DNA of 64,000 nt from DASYAN01 sp963727755 (GTDB taxonomy: Bacteria; Chloroflexota; Ktedonobacteria; Ktedonobacterales; Ktedonobacteraceae), in assembly GCA_963727755.1 (NCBI GenBank), contig CAVSHN010000008.1:310001-374000 (forward strand), in the 5' to 3' direction. Shown piece after piece: positions 37,703 to 46,165 of the stretch. The notes under the pieces were generated by a model. The model searched no databases. It was not told the DNA's origin and saw nothing but the letters and a program-made list of their open reading frames with translations. The first letter of the stretch is position 1, and every line of letters starts with the position of its first letter. The translations under genes and the position numbers were made by a program.

Positions 37703-38500
37703 ATGGCTAAATTGCAAGATATGTTTACGCAGGCCCGCAGGGAACAGAGTGGAAGCGGCATGGGGTTTCTGGGTAGAAATAGATCCGCATCGAAAGCGCA
37801 TGCAGCTGCGCTAGTTGTTGACTTCCCTCATATCATTACAGGCAGCGCAGAGGCAGCACTCAAAGCAGGTGCCGATGGACTGCTTTTCAAATGGGGTGGT
37901 AAAGGTAGTGTATCGCTAGAAACCATTAAACAAGAAATTGACTCAGCTAGAACAGTCAATGATCAGGTTGTGATAGGACTCGAGATCGTTGCTGGCTGGG
38001 ATAAGCTTGATCATGATAAGCTAACAGAGATCAAGGACGCGGGAATACAGTACATCATTGTACCGTTTAACGCACCAGCTCGCCTTCTTGCTCTGGAGAC
38101 GAAGGATATCGAGAAAGTTGTGGCTATCCCGATGCGCTCGGGTGATTTCTACCCACTCTACATTCGTAACCTAAGTGCCTTTGACAATATTTCTGGGGTC
38201 GTGTTAGATTTTGGACTGGACAGCGCACTCGGAGCTATGACAATTGAGGAAGCCTTGAACTATCGTGCTGTGCGTGAAGCAGTTCGCTTTCCCGCATTTA
38301 TTCACGTCACAAATAACCTGAGAGAACATGAAGCCTATGCGCTTTTGACCATTGGTATCCAAGCTGTTGTGCTCACTGCTAGCGAGACTGAAGAAACAAC
38401 ACAGACACACATCAAAGCGTTGCGCGAGGTCCTGAAGAAAGTCCACCAGGAGGACAAGGATAAAGATACACCTAGTCTACCTTCTCCAATTCGCAAATAG
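37703..38500 (+). CDS. TIM-barrel-like protein of unknown function
   Basis: A 265-residue soluble protein with AAGGAG upstream of ATG 37703. The sequence alternates hydrophobic strands and helices in barrel order: ALVVDFPHIITGS, ALKAGADGLLFKWGG, VVIGLEIVAGWDK, AGIQYIIVPFNAPA, VVAIPMRSGDFYPL, ISGVVLDFGLDSA, FPAFIHVTNNLRE and IGIQAVVLTASETEE. Aspartates and a glutamate at strand ends could be catalytic, but I cannot tie them to a known enzyme. The C-terminus is charged. A hairpin terminator follows. Confidence 0.6.
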   Translation: MAKLQDMFTQARREQSGSGMGFLGRNRSASKAHAAALVVDFPHIITGSAEAALKAGADGLLFKWGGKGSVSLETIKQEIDSARTVNDQVVIGLEIVAGWDKLDHDKLTEIKDAGIQYIIVPFNAPARLLALETKDIEKVVAIPMRSGDFYPLYIRNLSAFDNISGVVLDFGLDSALGAMTIEEALNYRAVREAVRFPAFIHVTNNLREHEAYALLTIGIQAVVLTASETEETTQTHIKALREVLKKVHQEDKDKDTPSLPSPIRK

Positions 38501-38549
38501 GCGACCAAATTTGCTAGATCGCGACCTAATCAGTTGAATGTGGTCAGAA

Positions 38550-38572
38550 CCCCGGCAACATCAATGCCGGGG
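38550..38572. terminator. hairpin between convergent genes
   Basis: CCCCGGCA (38550-38557) pairs with TGCCGGGG (38565-38572) over a 7-base loop. It lies just past the TIM-barrel-like gene and overlaps the 3' end of the convergent gene, so it may serve both. Confidence 0.6.
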
Positions 38573-39541
38573 CTCCTGTGTCGTCTCTTCTGCTGGAATG
38601 CGCGAGATAACGGATTGCCAATGGAGCTGACGGCGAGGTATACGGCGCAAGAGCATCTGAGTTTGTTGCCAAACCCACTCTGGATTGGCATTGTTGCGCC
38701 AGAAATAATAGCAGGCTATTTCATCTGGCTCTGCACGTAAAATCCCGTTGAAGGACGACTCCAGCAATTGTTCTCCCTGTTCATCGAGATTAAAATTCTG
38801 GAGCCAGAGTTGACTACGCTTGCCAGATTGGCGTACAGCCTCAACTACACGGCGTCCCCACTGCTCTACCATTCCCACATCCTCGCCAAGTACCTGCCAG
38901 AAAAGATCACAACCAATAGTGTCCAGGCGAGGTATAGTCACTAGTTCTTCGGGGATGATGAGATCCTGTGGCAACAGGACGATGGATGTTTTGATACGCT
39001 GGTTGACACGCTTGGCGCAGGCAAACAATTCATTGAAAAAGTCAAGCATTGAGCGTCGACGAAAATGCTGTAAATCGGTAATATCAGGGCAGAGCGCACG
39101 ACAGACAGGACAGAAACAGGTGACATCCAGCATACGTGGCTCGTCAATTAAGATACCATGGACAGGATAGGTCGAGAGGCAGTATTCTACCTGTTTGAAG
39201 AGCCAGGAACGAAAGTCCTCGTGATTAAAGCAGGTCATATCGTGAAAGCGCCCATGGCGATCCTTGACCCGGGATTGAGGATGATGGAAGGTATACCAGC
39301 TTGGCATAAGGGAAGGACCAGCAAACAAGTTGCCAAAGCGTCCCAGGCTAAGGTGCACCTTCAAGCCAGCTCGCTGGGCCAGACAAAAGCCACGTTCCAG
39401 ATCGTGTGGCCAGCGCGGCTCCTCCTGTTCATGCAATGCATATACAATGCTCCCGGCTCCCACTGCGCGAATTTGCTCAAAGTCACGTTTCACAGCTTCA
39501 GGATGAAACAAAGGATGAAAATAAGCAACGGTTATATCCAT
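38561..39541 (-). CDS. glycoside-hydrolase-like TIM-barrel protein
   Basis: A 326-residue protein from ATG 39541 with barrel-type strands. It opens DITVAYFHPLFHPEAVKRDF, then SIVYALHEQEEPRW, LKVHLSLGRFGNLFAG, and the strand VHGILIDEPRM, in which Asp-Glu at the strand end is placed like the acid of family GH-A hydrolases. FCPVCRALCPDI follows, a possible metal site of three Cys. Later strands are IKTSIVLLPQDLI, LDTIGCDLFWQVLG, SQLWLQNFNLDEQG and DEIACYYFWRNN. No signal peptide, so it would be intracellular. Related to proteins annotated as putative glycosidases or uncharacterised; substrate unknown. Confidence 0.55.
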   Translation of the reverse strand: MDITVAYFHPLFHPEAVKRDFEQIRAVGAGSIVYALHEQEEPRWPHDLERGFCLAQRAGLKVHLSLGRFGNLFAGPSLMPSWYTFHHPQSRVKDRHGRFHDMTCFNHEDFRSWLFKQVEYCLSTYPVHGILIDEPRMLDVTCFCPVCRALCPDITDLQHFRRRSMLDFFNELFACAKRVNQRIKTSIVLLPQDLIIPEELVTIPRLDTIGCDLFWQVLGEDVGMVEQWGRRVVEAVRQSGKRSQLWLQNFNLDEQGEQLLESSFNGILRAEPDEIACYYFWRNNANPEWVWQQTQMLLRRIPRRQLHWQSVISRIPAEETTQEPRH

Positions 39542-39749
39542 GTGATTAGTCCAGACTAGCTACCAAAGTTATAAAAGCGAACACAAGTAATAATTCAAGT
39601 GGGCAAATAGATAACTACTTCACAGTATAGCATAGAATTGGACATTCCCTAAGCAAGCGAAAGTATTTCTAGACCAAAAGTTCCTTCATTCTTTCTGCTC
39701 ATTTCGATCTGGAGAATATTGATCTTGACAAATATGCGACAATAGGTGC

Positions 39750-40679
39750 ATGAAATATTTATCAGATGTCATACTACCCACCTCCAGAGCAGTGCAAATG
39801 CATTTTGTTCGATCATACGCAAAGATCAACTTAACCTTGGACGTGTTAGGACGAAGATCGGATGGCTATCATGAGCTGATTACAATCATGCAAACAGTCG
39901 ATCTTTATGATACCATCTGCCTCACTCCTAGTAAGGACTGTCATGTACGCATGATTTGTACACGATCAGAACTAAGTAACGATGATAATCTAGCAATACG
40001 GGCCACACAGGCTATACGACAAAAACTCAACCTGACACAAGGGCTTGATATCGAATTACATAAACGTATCCCTGTGGCAGCTGGATTGGGAGGAGGTAGT
40101 AGCAATGCCGCAGCTGTTCTGCTAGCACTGCGAGATTGGTGGCGACTTCCCTTATCTACAACTGATCTGCAAACAATGGCTGCGGACCTCGGTTCAGATG
40201 TGCCATTTTTCCTGACAGGAGGGCTAGCCCTGTGTGAAGGCAGAGGCGAACGTATCACGCCACTTGCATACCATCTACCTTCGTCGATGCGTTGGATCAT
40301 ACTCGTCAAGCCTACTATTAGTGTCTCAACGGCAGCAGTTTTTCGCAATTTGACGGCGCAAGACTATAGTGATGGCACAGCCAGCCGCTCAGTCTTGGCG
40401 GCACTAGCTGAAGGGCAGAACCAGCTACCTCTGGAAAGTCTGCATAACAGTCTGGAGCGTAGTGTGCTGGAACACTATCCACAGGTTGCGCAGGCACGTG
40501 AGAATATGCTGCAAGCTGGGGCTCCATATGTGCGACTTTCTGGTAGTGGCCCAACGCTGTTTTCCACTTTTTCCAACCTGTCCGAAGCAACGCAGGCACA
40601 GCAGCAACTCTATGCTCAGGGATACGAAGTCTATCTTACGCACCCAGTTTACCCCGAAATTGCGAAGGAAGTCGAATAA
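39750..40679 (+). CDS. ispE: 4-diphosphocytidyl-2-C-methyl-D-erythritol kinase
   Basis: IspE phosphorylates CDP-ME with ATP in the MEP pathway, between IspD and IspF. The protein has the GHMP-kinase order: RSYAKINLTLDVLGRRSDGY at the start with the substrate Lys/Asp, PVAAGLGGGSSNAAAVLLAL as the ATP loop, GSDVPFFLTGG, and YVRLSGSGPTLFSTF near the end. ATG 39750 gives 309 residues; ATG 39798 (MHFVRSYAK) would give 293, closer to the usual N-terminus, and neither has a strong ribosome site. It is 15 kb away from ispDF. Confidence 0.97.
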   Translation: MKYLSDVILPTSRAVQMHFVRSYAKINLTLDVLGRRSDGYHELITIMQTVDLYDTICLTPSKDCHVRMICTRSELSNDDNLAIRATQAIRQKLNLTQGLDIELHKRIPVAAGLGGGSSNAAAVLLALRDWWRLPLSTTDLQTMAADLGSDVPFFLTGGLALCEGRGERITPLAYHLPSSMRWIILVKPTISVSTAAVFRNLTAQDYSDGTASRSVLAALAEGQNQLPLESLHNSLERSVLEHYPQVAQARENMLQAGAPYVRLSGSGPTLFSTFSNLSEATQAQQQLYAQGYEVYLTHPVYPEIAKEVE

Positions 40680-40855
40680 TATCGAAAAATTTGTAACCTG
40701 AAGCATACTATCTTCGTAGTAGGATAGTGAGAACGTCTATCGCGTGCAGGGCGTTTCGAGGTTTCTCCCCTTTCATTGTAGAGCGTAGTCGTTTTACTCA
40801 ATTCTGAGTAACTTGTTGTTGATCATCAGTTTTTACAGAGAGGTAAGACAAAAAC

Positions 40856-41392
40856 ATGGCAACAGGTACGATGTCCCCCCGTCATTCTTGGTGGATGCTC
40901 GCAATACGCGGAATTATCGCACTGCTCTTCGGCCTAGCAGTTCTCATCTGGCCGCACATGAATATCTTTGCATTACTTTTCGGCATTTATGCCCTAGTCG
41001 ATGGTATTGTGGCAGCAGGCATGGCCTTAGATGACCGTGCAGGTAACAGCCTCTGGTGGATCGTGCTACTAGAGGGTCTAGTTGGTATTGTATTTGGCAT
41101 TCTAGCCATCGTGAAATTGTCGCTGCTGTATATGATTGTCATCTGGGCTTTGGTCATGGGTATCCTTGAACTCGCCTCAGTCTTCAGTGTACAACGCAGT
41201 TTTGCCCGTGACTGGACAATGATAATTGGTGGTATTGTGTCTGTAGCACTAGCCATCGTGGTCTTCTTCACAGGCACTGTACCGATGCAAATGCTCGTTG
41301 GCGTCTTCGCCATCGTCTTCGGCGTGATGATGTTCGCTCGCTGTGTGCAGTTCAAGAGCACAATGGACGTGGATTCAGCAGTCACTGCGTAG
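40856..41392 (+). CDS. HdeD-family membrane protein
   Basis: A 178-residue protein with six hydrophobic helices in three pairs: WWMLAIRGIIALLFGLAVLI, IFALLFGIYALVDGIVAAGM, LWWIVLLEGLVGIVFGILAI, LYMIVIWALVMGILELASVF, MIIGGIVSVALAIVVFF and MLVGVFAIVFGVMMFA. The G-I-x-A-L-x-F-G and Y-x-x-x-D-G-I patterns are those of HdeD (DUF308) proteins. E. coli HdeD is linked to acid resistance at high cell density, but the biochemical role of the family is not known. AGAGAGG lies 11 bases before the start. A shared hairpin with menB follows. Confidence 0.9.
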   Translation: MATGTMSPRHSWWMLAIRGIIALLFGLAVLIWPHMNIFALLFGIYALVDGIVAAGMALDDRAGNSLWWIVLLEGLVGIVFGILAIVKLSLLYMIVIWALVMGILELASVFSVQRSFARDWTMIIGGIVSVALAIVVFFTGTVPMQMLVGVFAIVFGVMMFARCVQFKSTMDVDSAVTA

Positions 41393-41441
41393 GCATTGCC
41401 CTCGTTCTGTTTTGAGAACGAAGGCTTGATGCCATCTCCCC

Positions 41442-41483
41442 AGGGCCAGCGATCTGGTTTGCACGCACAGCATCGCTGGCCCT
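41442..41483. terminator. bidirectional hairpin between hdeD-like gene and menB
   Basis: AGGGCCAGCGAT (41442-41453) pairs perfectly with ATCGCTGGCCCT (41472-41483), a 12-bp stem with an 18-base loop lying between the two convergent stops. A second short hairpin (CTCGTTCT/AGAACGA) lies at 41401-41421. Confidence 0.7.
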
Positions 41484-41505
41484 TGTATGTGTGTATTGAC
41501 TATGC

Positions 41506-42324
41506 CTATGGCAAGCGCGGAAACTTAGAGAAGTCAGGCTTACGTTTTTCCAAGAAAGCATTCTTGCCCTCTTTGCCTTCTTCAGTCATGTAGTAGAGCA
41601 TGGTAGCGTTCCCTGCTAGTTCCTGGATGCCAGCTAGTCCGTCAGTATCGGCATTGAAGGCTGATTTTAGGAAGCGCAGTGCTATGGGACTCTTTTCCAG
41701 TATCTCTCTAGCCCACTGCACGGTTTCCTCTTCCAATTGCGCCAGAGGAACAACTTTGTTGATTAGGCCCATGTCCAATGCCTCTTGGGCTGTATACTGG
41801 CGACAGAGATACCAGATCTCGCGTGCTTTTTTGTGACCCACGACACGAGCCATATAGGTTGCCCCCCAGCCTGCATCGAAACTGCCAACGCGTGGGCCTG
41901 TCTGACCAAAGCGTGCATTCTCTGCTGCAATAGTCAGATCGCAGAGCAGGTGGAGGACATGACCACCTCCGATTGCATAGCCTGCTACCATCGCAATGAC
42001 TGGTTTTGGTAAATACTTGATCACTTTTTGCAGTTCGAGTGCATTGAGGCGGGGAACACCGTCCTCACCAACATAGCCACCCTCGCCGCGTACACGCTGG
42101 TCACCGCCAGAGCAGAAGGCTTTATCCCCTTGCCCGGTGAGAATAACAACTCCGATCTCTTGATCTTCGCGACATGCATTAAAGGCATCGATCATTTCAC
42201 TGAGTGTGAGTGGACGGAAAGCGTTGTGTACTTCAGGGCGATTGATGGTGATTTTGCCGATACCTTCGGCCTTCTCAAAGATAATGTCGGTATAGCTACC
42301 TGCTCTTTCCCATTCAATAACCAT
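41506..42324 (-). CDS. menB: 1,4-dihydroxy-2-naphthoyl-CoA synthase
   Basis: MenB closes the naphthoquinone ring from o-succinylbenzoyl-CoA in menaquinone synthesis. The 272-residue crotonase-fold protein has ITINRPEVHNAFRPLTLSEM, the oxyanion segments AFCSGGDQRVRGEGGYVGED and AGYAIGGGHVLHLLCDLTIA, then GPRVGSFDAGWGATYMARVV and the C-terminal EGKEGKNAFLEKRKPDFSKF. SGGDQ and SFDAGWG with its Asp are MenB-specific. Length is normal. It is the last gene of the menH-menB pair, 88 bases after menH. MenC and MenE are not in this window. Confidence 0.98.
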   Translation of the reverse strand: MVIEWERAGSYTDIIFEKAEGIGKITINRPEVHNAFRPLTLSEMIDAFNACREDQEIGVVILTGQGDKAFCSGGDQRVRGEGGYVGEDGVPRLNALELQKVIKYLPKPVIAMVAGYAIGGGHVLHLLCDLTIAAENARFGQTGPRVGSFDAGWGATYMARVVGHKKAREIWYLCRQYTAQEALDMGLINKVVPLAQLEEETVQWAREILEKSPIALRFLKSAFNADTDGLAGIQELAGNATMLYYMTEEGKEGKNAFLEKRKPDFSKFPRLP

Positions 42325-42412
42325 ATATTGCTCCTGTTATCATATAATCGAGAATGTTAAGAGGGCTTAATCCAGCTTCGCACTCTGTACTCTCAAGCCT
42401 ATTTTAGCATAG

Positions 42413-43318
42413 CTAGACAGTACAGAACTTGTGTACCAGCGTAACGAAACGTTCAGGCTGTTCGAGGTGGACGGAGTGGCCTGCACCCGGCACAATCTGG
42501 AGTTGAGCTTGTGGAAGGTGTTGGGCCATCCGTTGACCAATGTTGCAAAACTTGCTATCCAATTCGCCAGTGATGAGCGACACTGGAAGAGTGAGATCTG
42601 GTAAGCGCTGGTAGAGAGGTGGCTGTACCGCAGTTCCAACCCCTCGTAAGCTGTTGGCGAGTCCATGTGCTCGGTTAGTAAGACGTTGTGCACGCTGTGC
42701 ATTCCTACGCTCGATGGGCAAGTAGCGCTGGCTGGCGAAGAGTGGCAATTGTTCCCAATAGTTGACAAATGCCTCTATCCCCTCACGTTCGACGCGTTCT
42801 GCCAGAGCTTCATCGCTAGCACGACGCTGTACTCGTTCAGTGAAAGTGGCAAGACCTGGCGAAGCACTTTCCAGGACCAGAGCACGAAAATATCCAGAAA
42901 AGGCGCAATAGAGAGCAATGCGTCCACCCATTGAGTAACCTAGCAGGACAGCTTCTCCTTGCTTAATGCCAAGCGTTTGTAATACGCCAATGATATCAGC
43001 CTGACAATGTTCTATACGGTAGCGTTGTGGATCTCTAGGAGCATCGGATTGTCCATGTCCAAGGAGATCGAGCGCAATAATATGCATACCTGATGTTGCA
43101 AGATCATTGAGTAATGTGCCCCAGCTCGTTGCACTACCAGTGAAACCGTGAAGTAGGACTAGTATTGGTGCATTCAGAGCTGTTGTGCCGCACTCAATAA
43201 TGCCTATCTGTACGCCGTTAACCTCAATACGGTCATACGATCGAGCAATGCATTGTTGAACGTTATCATGTTGAGATCTACAAGAATATGCTTTTTCTCG
43301 ATTATTGTCATTGTTCAT
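42413..43318 (-). CDS. menH: MenH-type alpha/beta hydrolase
   Basis: MenH removes pyruvate from the MenD product to give SHCHC. I use ATG 43318 (MNNDNNREKAYSCRSQ), which has TAGGAGG 7 bases before it; the open frame extends 47 codons further into the dispersed repeat and is not coding. The 301-residue protein has the oxyanion HGFTGS, the nucleophile elbow LLGYSMGGRIALYCAFSG (Ser), ITGELDSKF and the C-terminal GAGHSVHLEQPE (His). The S-M-G-G-R elbow is typical of MenH, and menD, menF and menB nearby support the call. Confidence 0.92.
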   Translation of the reverse strand: MNNDNNREKAYSCRSQHDNVQQCIARSYDRIEVNGVQIGIIECGTTALNAPILVLLHGFTGSATSWGTLLNDLATSGMHIIALDLLGHGQSDAPRDPQRYRIEHCQADIIGVLQTLGIKQGEAVLLGYSMGGRIALYCAFSGYFRALVLESASPGLATFTERVQRRASDEALAERVEREGIEAFVNYWEQLPLFASQRYLPIERRNAQRAQRLTNRAHGLANSLRGVGTAVQPPLYQRLPDLTLPVSLITGELDSKFCNIGQRMAQHLPQAQLQIVPGAGHSVHLEQPERFVTLVHKFCTV

Positions 43319-43370
43319 TGCTAATCCTCCTAGCCGCAATTCATTGCGAAAAAATAGTGACCCGATTATG

Positions 43371-43488
43371 GATATTGCATCTTTGGCTAAGGGCACACCT
43401 TCCGAAAGCGAGAGTTTCAAGCTCAATTCTCGGTCACGAAAAGCCGCACTCTTAGACAAGGATACAGTACCGCACTTAAACGGCTATT
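43371..43488 (+). repeat. dispersed ~118-bp repeat, copy B
   Basis: Partner of 36692-36810. Here it sits directly between the menH start and the hicA promoter. The arms AAAAGCCG (43439-43446) and CGGCTATT (43481-43488) nearly pair, and CGAGAGTT/AATTCTCG forms an inner hairpin, so the transcript could be structured. Confidence 0.8.
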
Positions 43489-43515
43489 GCATCTGTGGAA
43501 CGCTTGTGCTATACT
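43487..43515 (+). promoter_or_regulatory. hicAB promoter
   Basis: TTGCAT (43487-43492), 17 bases, then TATACT (43510-43515). The -35 box overlaps the last bases of the dispersed repeat. The hicA start lies about 80 bases further. Confidence 0.55.
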
Positions 43516-43597
43516 AATCAGTGTCAAAAAGCGATTTGTGCAAGGGCTGCTTGCACAAATTCCGTTTGGAAAAATGGTACAATAAGTTGGAGGGATA

Positions 43598-43822
43598 ATG
43601 CCAGTAAAGATCAGACAACTAAAAGCTGATTTACGAAAAGCAGGATTTGACTCCCGCCCAGGAAAAGGAAGTCACGTTGTCTTCCGCCATCCCCTTGTTC
43701 CTGCTCTAGAAGTGACAATTGCAGGTCAAGATGGTGATGACGCCCAAAAATATCAAATTAAAGAGGTTAGAAACGCATTGAAGCATATAAAAGAAAACAA
43801 TGGCAGAGAAAGACAGCTATAG
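43598..43822 (+). CDS. hicA: HicA mRNA interferase toxin
   Basis: A 74-residue protein with the HicA dsRBD-like fold: KIRQLKADLRKAGFDSRPGK followed by GSHVVFRHP, where the His is catalytic, then VPALEVTIAGQDGDDAQKYQ and IKEVRNALKHI. HicA cleaves mRNA independently of the ribosome. GGAGGG lies 4-5 bases before ATG 43598. Its antitoxin hicB follows after 12 bases. The pair is inserted, on the opposite strand, between menD and menH. Confidence 0.95.
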   Translation: MPVKIRQLKADLRKAGFDSRPGKGSHVVFRHPLVPALEVTIAGQDGDDAQKYQIKEVRNALKHIKENNGRERQL

Positions 43823-43834
43823 AAAGGAAAGATC

Positions 43835-44044
43835 ATGGAGTCTATGCACTACTCAATGAACATTCAATGGGATAATGATGACAAAATTTTCGTTGTTACA
43901 GTACCAGAACTTCCAGGGTGTGTGACACACGGGAAGACATACGAGGAAGCTTTGCAACAAGGGAAGGACGCTATTGAGAGCTGGTTAATGGTAGCAAAAG
44001 AGTTTGGTGATCCAATCCCACAGCCGATTAGCTATGCAGCTTAA
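43835..44044 (+). CDS. hicB: HicB antitoxin (short form)
   Basis: A 69-residue HicB domain: YSMNIQWDNDDKIFVVTVPE, LPGCVTHGKTYEEALQQGKD and AIESWLMVAKEFGDPIPQP, the partial RNase-H-like fold that binds HicA. There is no C-terminal DNA-binding domain, so autoregulation must rely on other means or be weak. AAAGGAAAG precedes the start. A 10-bp hairpin about 90 bases downstream may end the operon. Confidence 0.95.
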   Translation: MESMHYSMNIQWDNDDKIFVVTVPELPGCVTHGKTYEEALQQGKDAIESWLMVAKEFGDPIPQPISYAA

Positions 44045-44131
44045 CTAACCTTGAGCATAACTTCCTCTGTCTTCTGGTGAGATAGGTCTGGTCCTTTCGA
44101 GAATGAGTGTTCAAATTGATGTGCTCTATCT

Positions 44132-44163
44132 ATAATGTGCTCAAGGGCAGTATAGCACATTAT
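44132..44163 (+). terminator. hairpin after hicAB
   Basis: ATAATGTGCT (44132-44141) pairs perfectly with AGCACATTAT (44154-44163) over 12 bases. No clear T run follows, so termination efficiency is uncertain. Confidence 0.5.
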
Positions 44164-44307
44164 CTTATCTGGTAGTAGAGTTCAAAAACTTGCCCAAATT
44201 GAGCTGAAATGGCGATGCCTAGCTAGCTCCATTTATCAACCATCATTGTCGCGTCCATGAGAAAGAAAACCGATTTATTGCGTCCGTGGTAAGAGAAAAA
44301 TCGTGCT

Positions 44308-46161
44308 TTACCTGTGAAAAGAAGAAAAATTGCGCAGTTCTTGCTCAACGGCCAGCCAGAGTTGGCGATGCATCTCAACATTGCTTGCTCGCTCTGTAGG
44401 TACTTCGATGACATGGAGTCCGCCGTTTGTAAGACTGTTTGTAATGGCTTGACGGAATTCTTCCCATGTTGCAATGCGTTGGAAATGCCCGCCATACATT
44501 TGGACCACAGGATGGAAATCCAATCCCATTGGAGTACCAAAGAGTTGTTCAAAGTGTTCTGGATAGTTTGCCTGTGGCAGAAAGGAAAAAATGCCACCAC
44601 CATCATTATTAATCAGGACAATTGTCAGATTGAGATGGTGGAGATGTGCAGCCAGTAGCCCATTTAAATCGTGGAAGAAAGAAAGATCTCCGATAACCAG
44701 CACCGTTGGTTCATCTTTGCCAGAAGCTGCACTGACGCCCAGAGCCATCGAAATAACGCCATCGATGCCGCTAGCTCCACGATTGCCCAAGATGCGTACA
44801 TGCTGCTGTGAACCCCAGAAAAAGCTGTCCAAGTCGCGTACAGGCATGCTATTGCCTGCAAAGAAATTCGTACCCTCCGGCAACAAATCGGCCAGTTCGC
44901 TAAAGACACGTCCTTCGAACAGTGGCTCAAATTTCTGGAGCTTTGCATGGAGTGTCTCGCGGACTAGCTGATCTTGCTGTTGCCAAGTAGTGAGCCAGCG
45001 AGATGAAACATCTTGCTGTGTATTACGATCAACATGATAGTTTGCCAGCACTTTGAGGAAATCCTGGCAAAATGCAACAGGATCTACATGTATCAGCATG
45101 GAGGCGAGTTGAGTTGGCTCTTGCCAACTGTTCTGCCCATCAATGACTACCTGTGGACAACCATGGTAGTGTTTTAAGTAGAGAAGCAGTGCTTTAGAAG
45201 TTGGCATTGCACCGAAGCGCAAGATAAAGCGTGGAGGCATCTGATGTATAAAGGTTGTGGTATGGAATAGGGCATCATAAGCCATCACGATATGGCTATG
45301 ATTGTGAGGGCCGCAACGCAACTGCGAGAGCGGATCAGCTAAGATGGGATAACCTAGACGTTGTGCTAACTCGGTGAGTGGCTCTGCAAGCTCAGGCTTG
45401 TCGAGTGGTCCAACAATGATAAGTCCGTCCACGGTCTCATTCACCTGCTTGAGCAAATATTCGATGCTAGCTTTTGGTGCAAAGTTCTGTATTGCATCGC
45501 CCACTCTAATATAGGGTTCATTGCCCATGCGACCTTGCCAAGCAATGTGATCGCGCCCATTCTGCTCCATGGGCAACGGGGAATTGGTATATGGTTCAGG
45601 TATCAGTGGCTCGCGAAAGGGGAAGTTGAGGTGAACAGGTCCAGATGGCGCAGCTTGTGTCAGACTTCCTGCCCGATTGGCAAGCGTACGAATGTAGCGT
45701 AGGGATTTATTGGTAGCTTCGGGGAGTGCGACCTCGACAAACCACTTAACATGGGTGCCATAAAGCCTATTCTGATCCACCGTCTGAGGAGCACCACAAT
45801 CACGCAATTCGGGAGGACGGTCAGCTGTCAGGACGAGTAGTGGTACATGGGACAATTTGGCTTCCACGATGGCTGGCATGAAATTTGCTGCTGCGGTCCC
45901 TGAGGTACATAGCAATGCCACAGGTAGACCTAGGCGTTTTGCCATACCTAGACCAAAGAAAGCGGCAGACCGTTCATCGATATGCATCCAGACACATAAT
46001 GCGGAATGTTGTGCAATCGCTAGGGCTAGGGGCGTTGAACGTGATCCAGGACAAATGATAACATGATGGATGCCAGCACGTTGCAATTCATCTACAAAGG
46101 CGTTGACGTAAATATACATCTGATTGTTTTGCCCCAAGATATCAGAAGAAGTGTCTGACAT
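44308..46161 (-). CDS. menD: MenD, SEPHCHC synthase (ThDP enzyme)
   Basis: MenD joins isochorismate and 2-oxoglutarate with thiamine diphosphate. Start at ATG 46161 (MSDTSSDILGQNNQ) after GGGAGGAG, 4 bases past the corrected menF stop. The 617-residue protein has VIICPGSRSTPLALAIAQHS, HIDERSAAFFGLGMAKRLGL with the ThDP-activating Glu, CTSGTAAANFMPAIVEA and the ThDP motif GDLSFFHDLNGLLAAHLHHL followed by IVLINNDGGGIFSFLPQA. These are MenD-specific. Length is slightly above usual. The hicAB insertion lies beyond its 3' end. Confidence 0.98.
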   Translation of the reverse strand: MSDTSSDILGQNNQMYIYVNAFVDELQRAGIHHVIICPGSRSTPLALAIAQHSALCVWMHIDERSAAFFGLGMAKRLGLPVALLCTSGTAAANFMPAIVEAKLSHVPLLVLTADRPPELRDCGAPQTVDQNRLYGTHVKWFVEVALPEATNKSLRYIRTLANRAGSLTQAAPSGPVHLNFPFREPLIPEPYTNSPLPMEQNGRDHIAWQGRMGNEPYIRVGDAIQNFAPKASIEYLLKQVNETVDGLIIVGPLDKPELAEPLTELAQRLGYPILADPLSQLRCGPHNHSHIVMAYDALFHTTTFIHQMPPRFILRFGAMPTSKALLLYLKHYHGCPQVVIDGQNSWQEPTQLASMLIHVDPVAFCQDFLKVLANYHVDRNTQQDVSSRWLTTWQQQDQLVRETLHAKLQKFEPLFEGRVFSELADLLPEGTNFFAGNSMPVRDLDSFFWGSQQHVRILGNRGASGIDGVISMALGVSAASGKDEPTVLVIGDLSFFHDLNGLLAAHLHHLNLTIVLINNDGGGIFSFLPQANYPEHFEQLFGTPMGLDFHPVVQMYGGHFQRIATWEEFRQAITNSLTNGGLHVIEVPTERASNVEMHRQLWLAVEQELRNFSSFHR

Positions 46162-46165
46162 TTGT

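Noticed and set aside
43319..43459. 47-codon N-terminal extension of MenH
   Set aside because: It falls in the dispersed repeat, and a strong TAGGAGG precedes the internal ATG at 43318.
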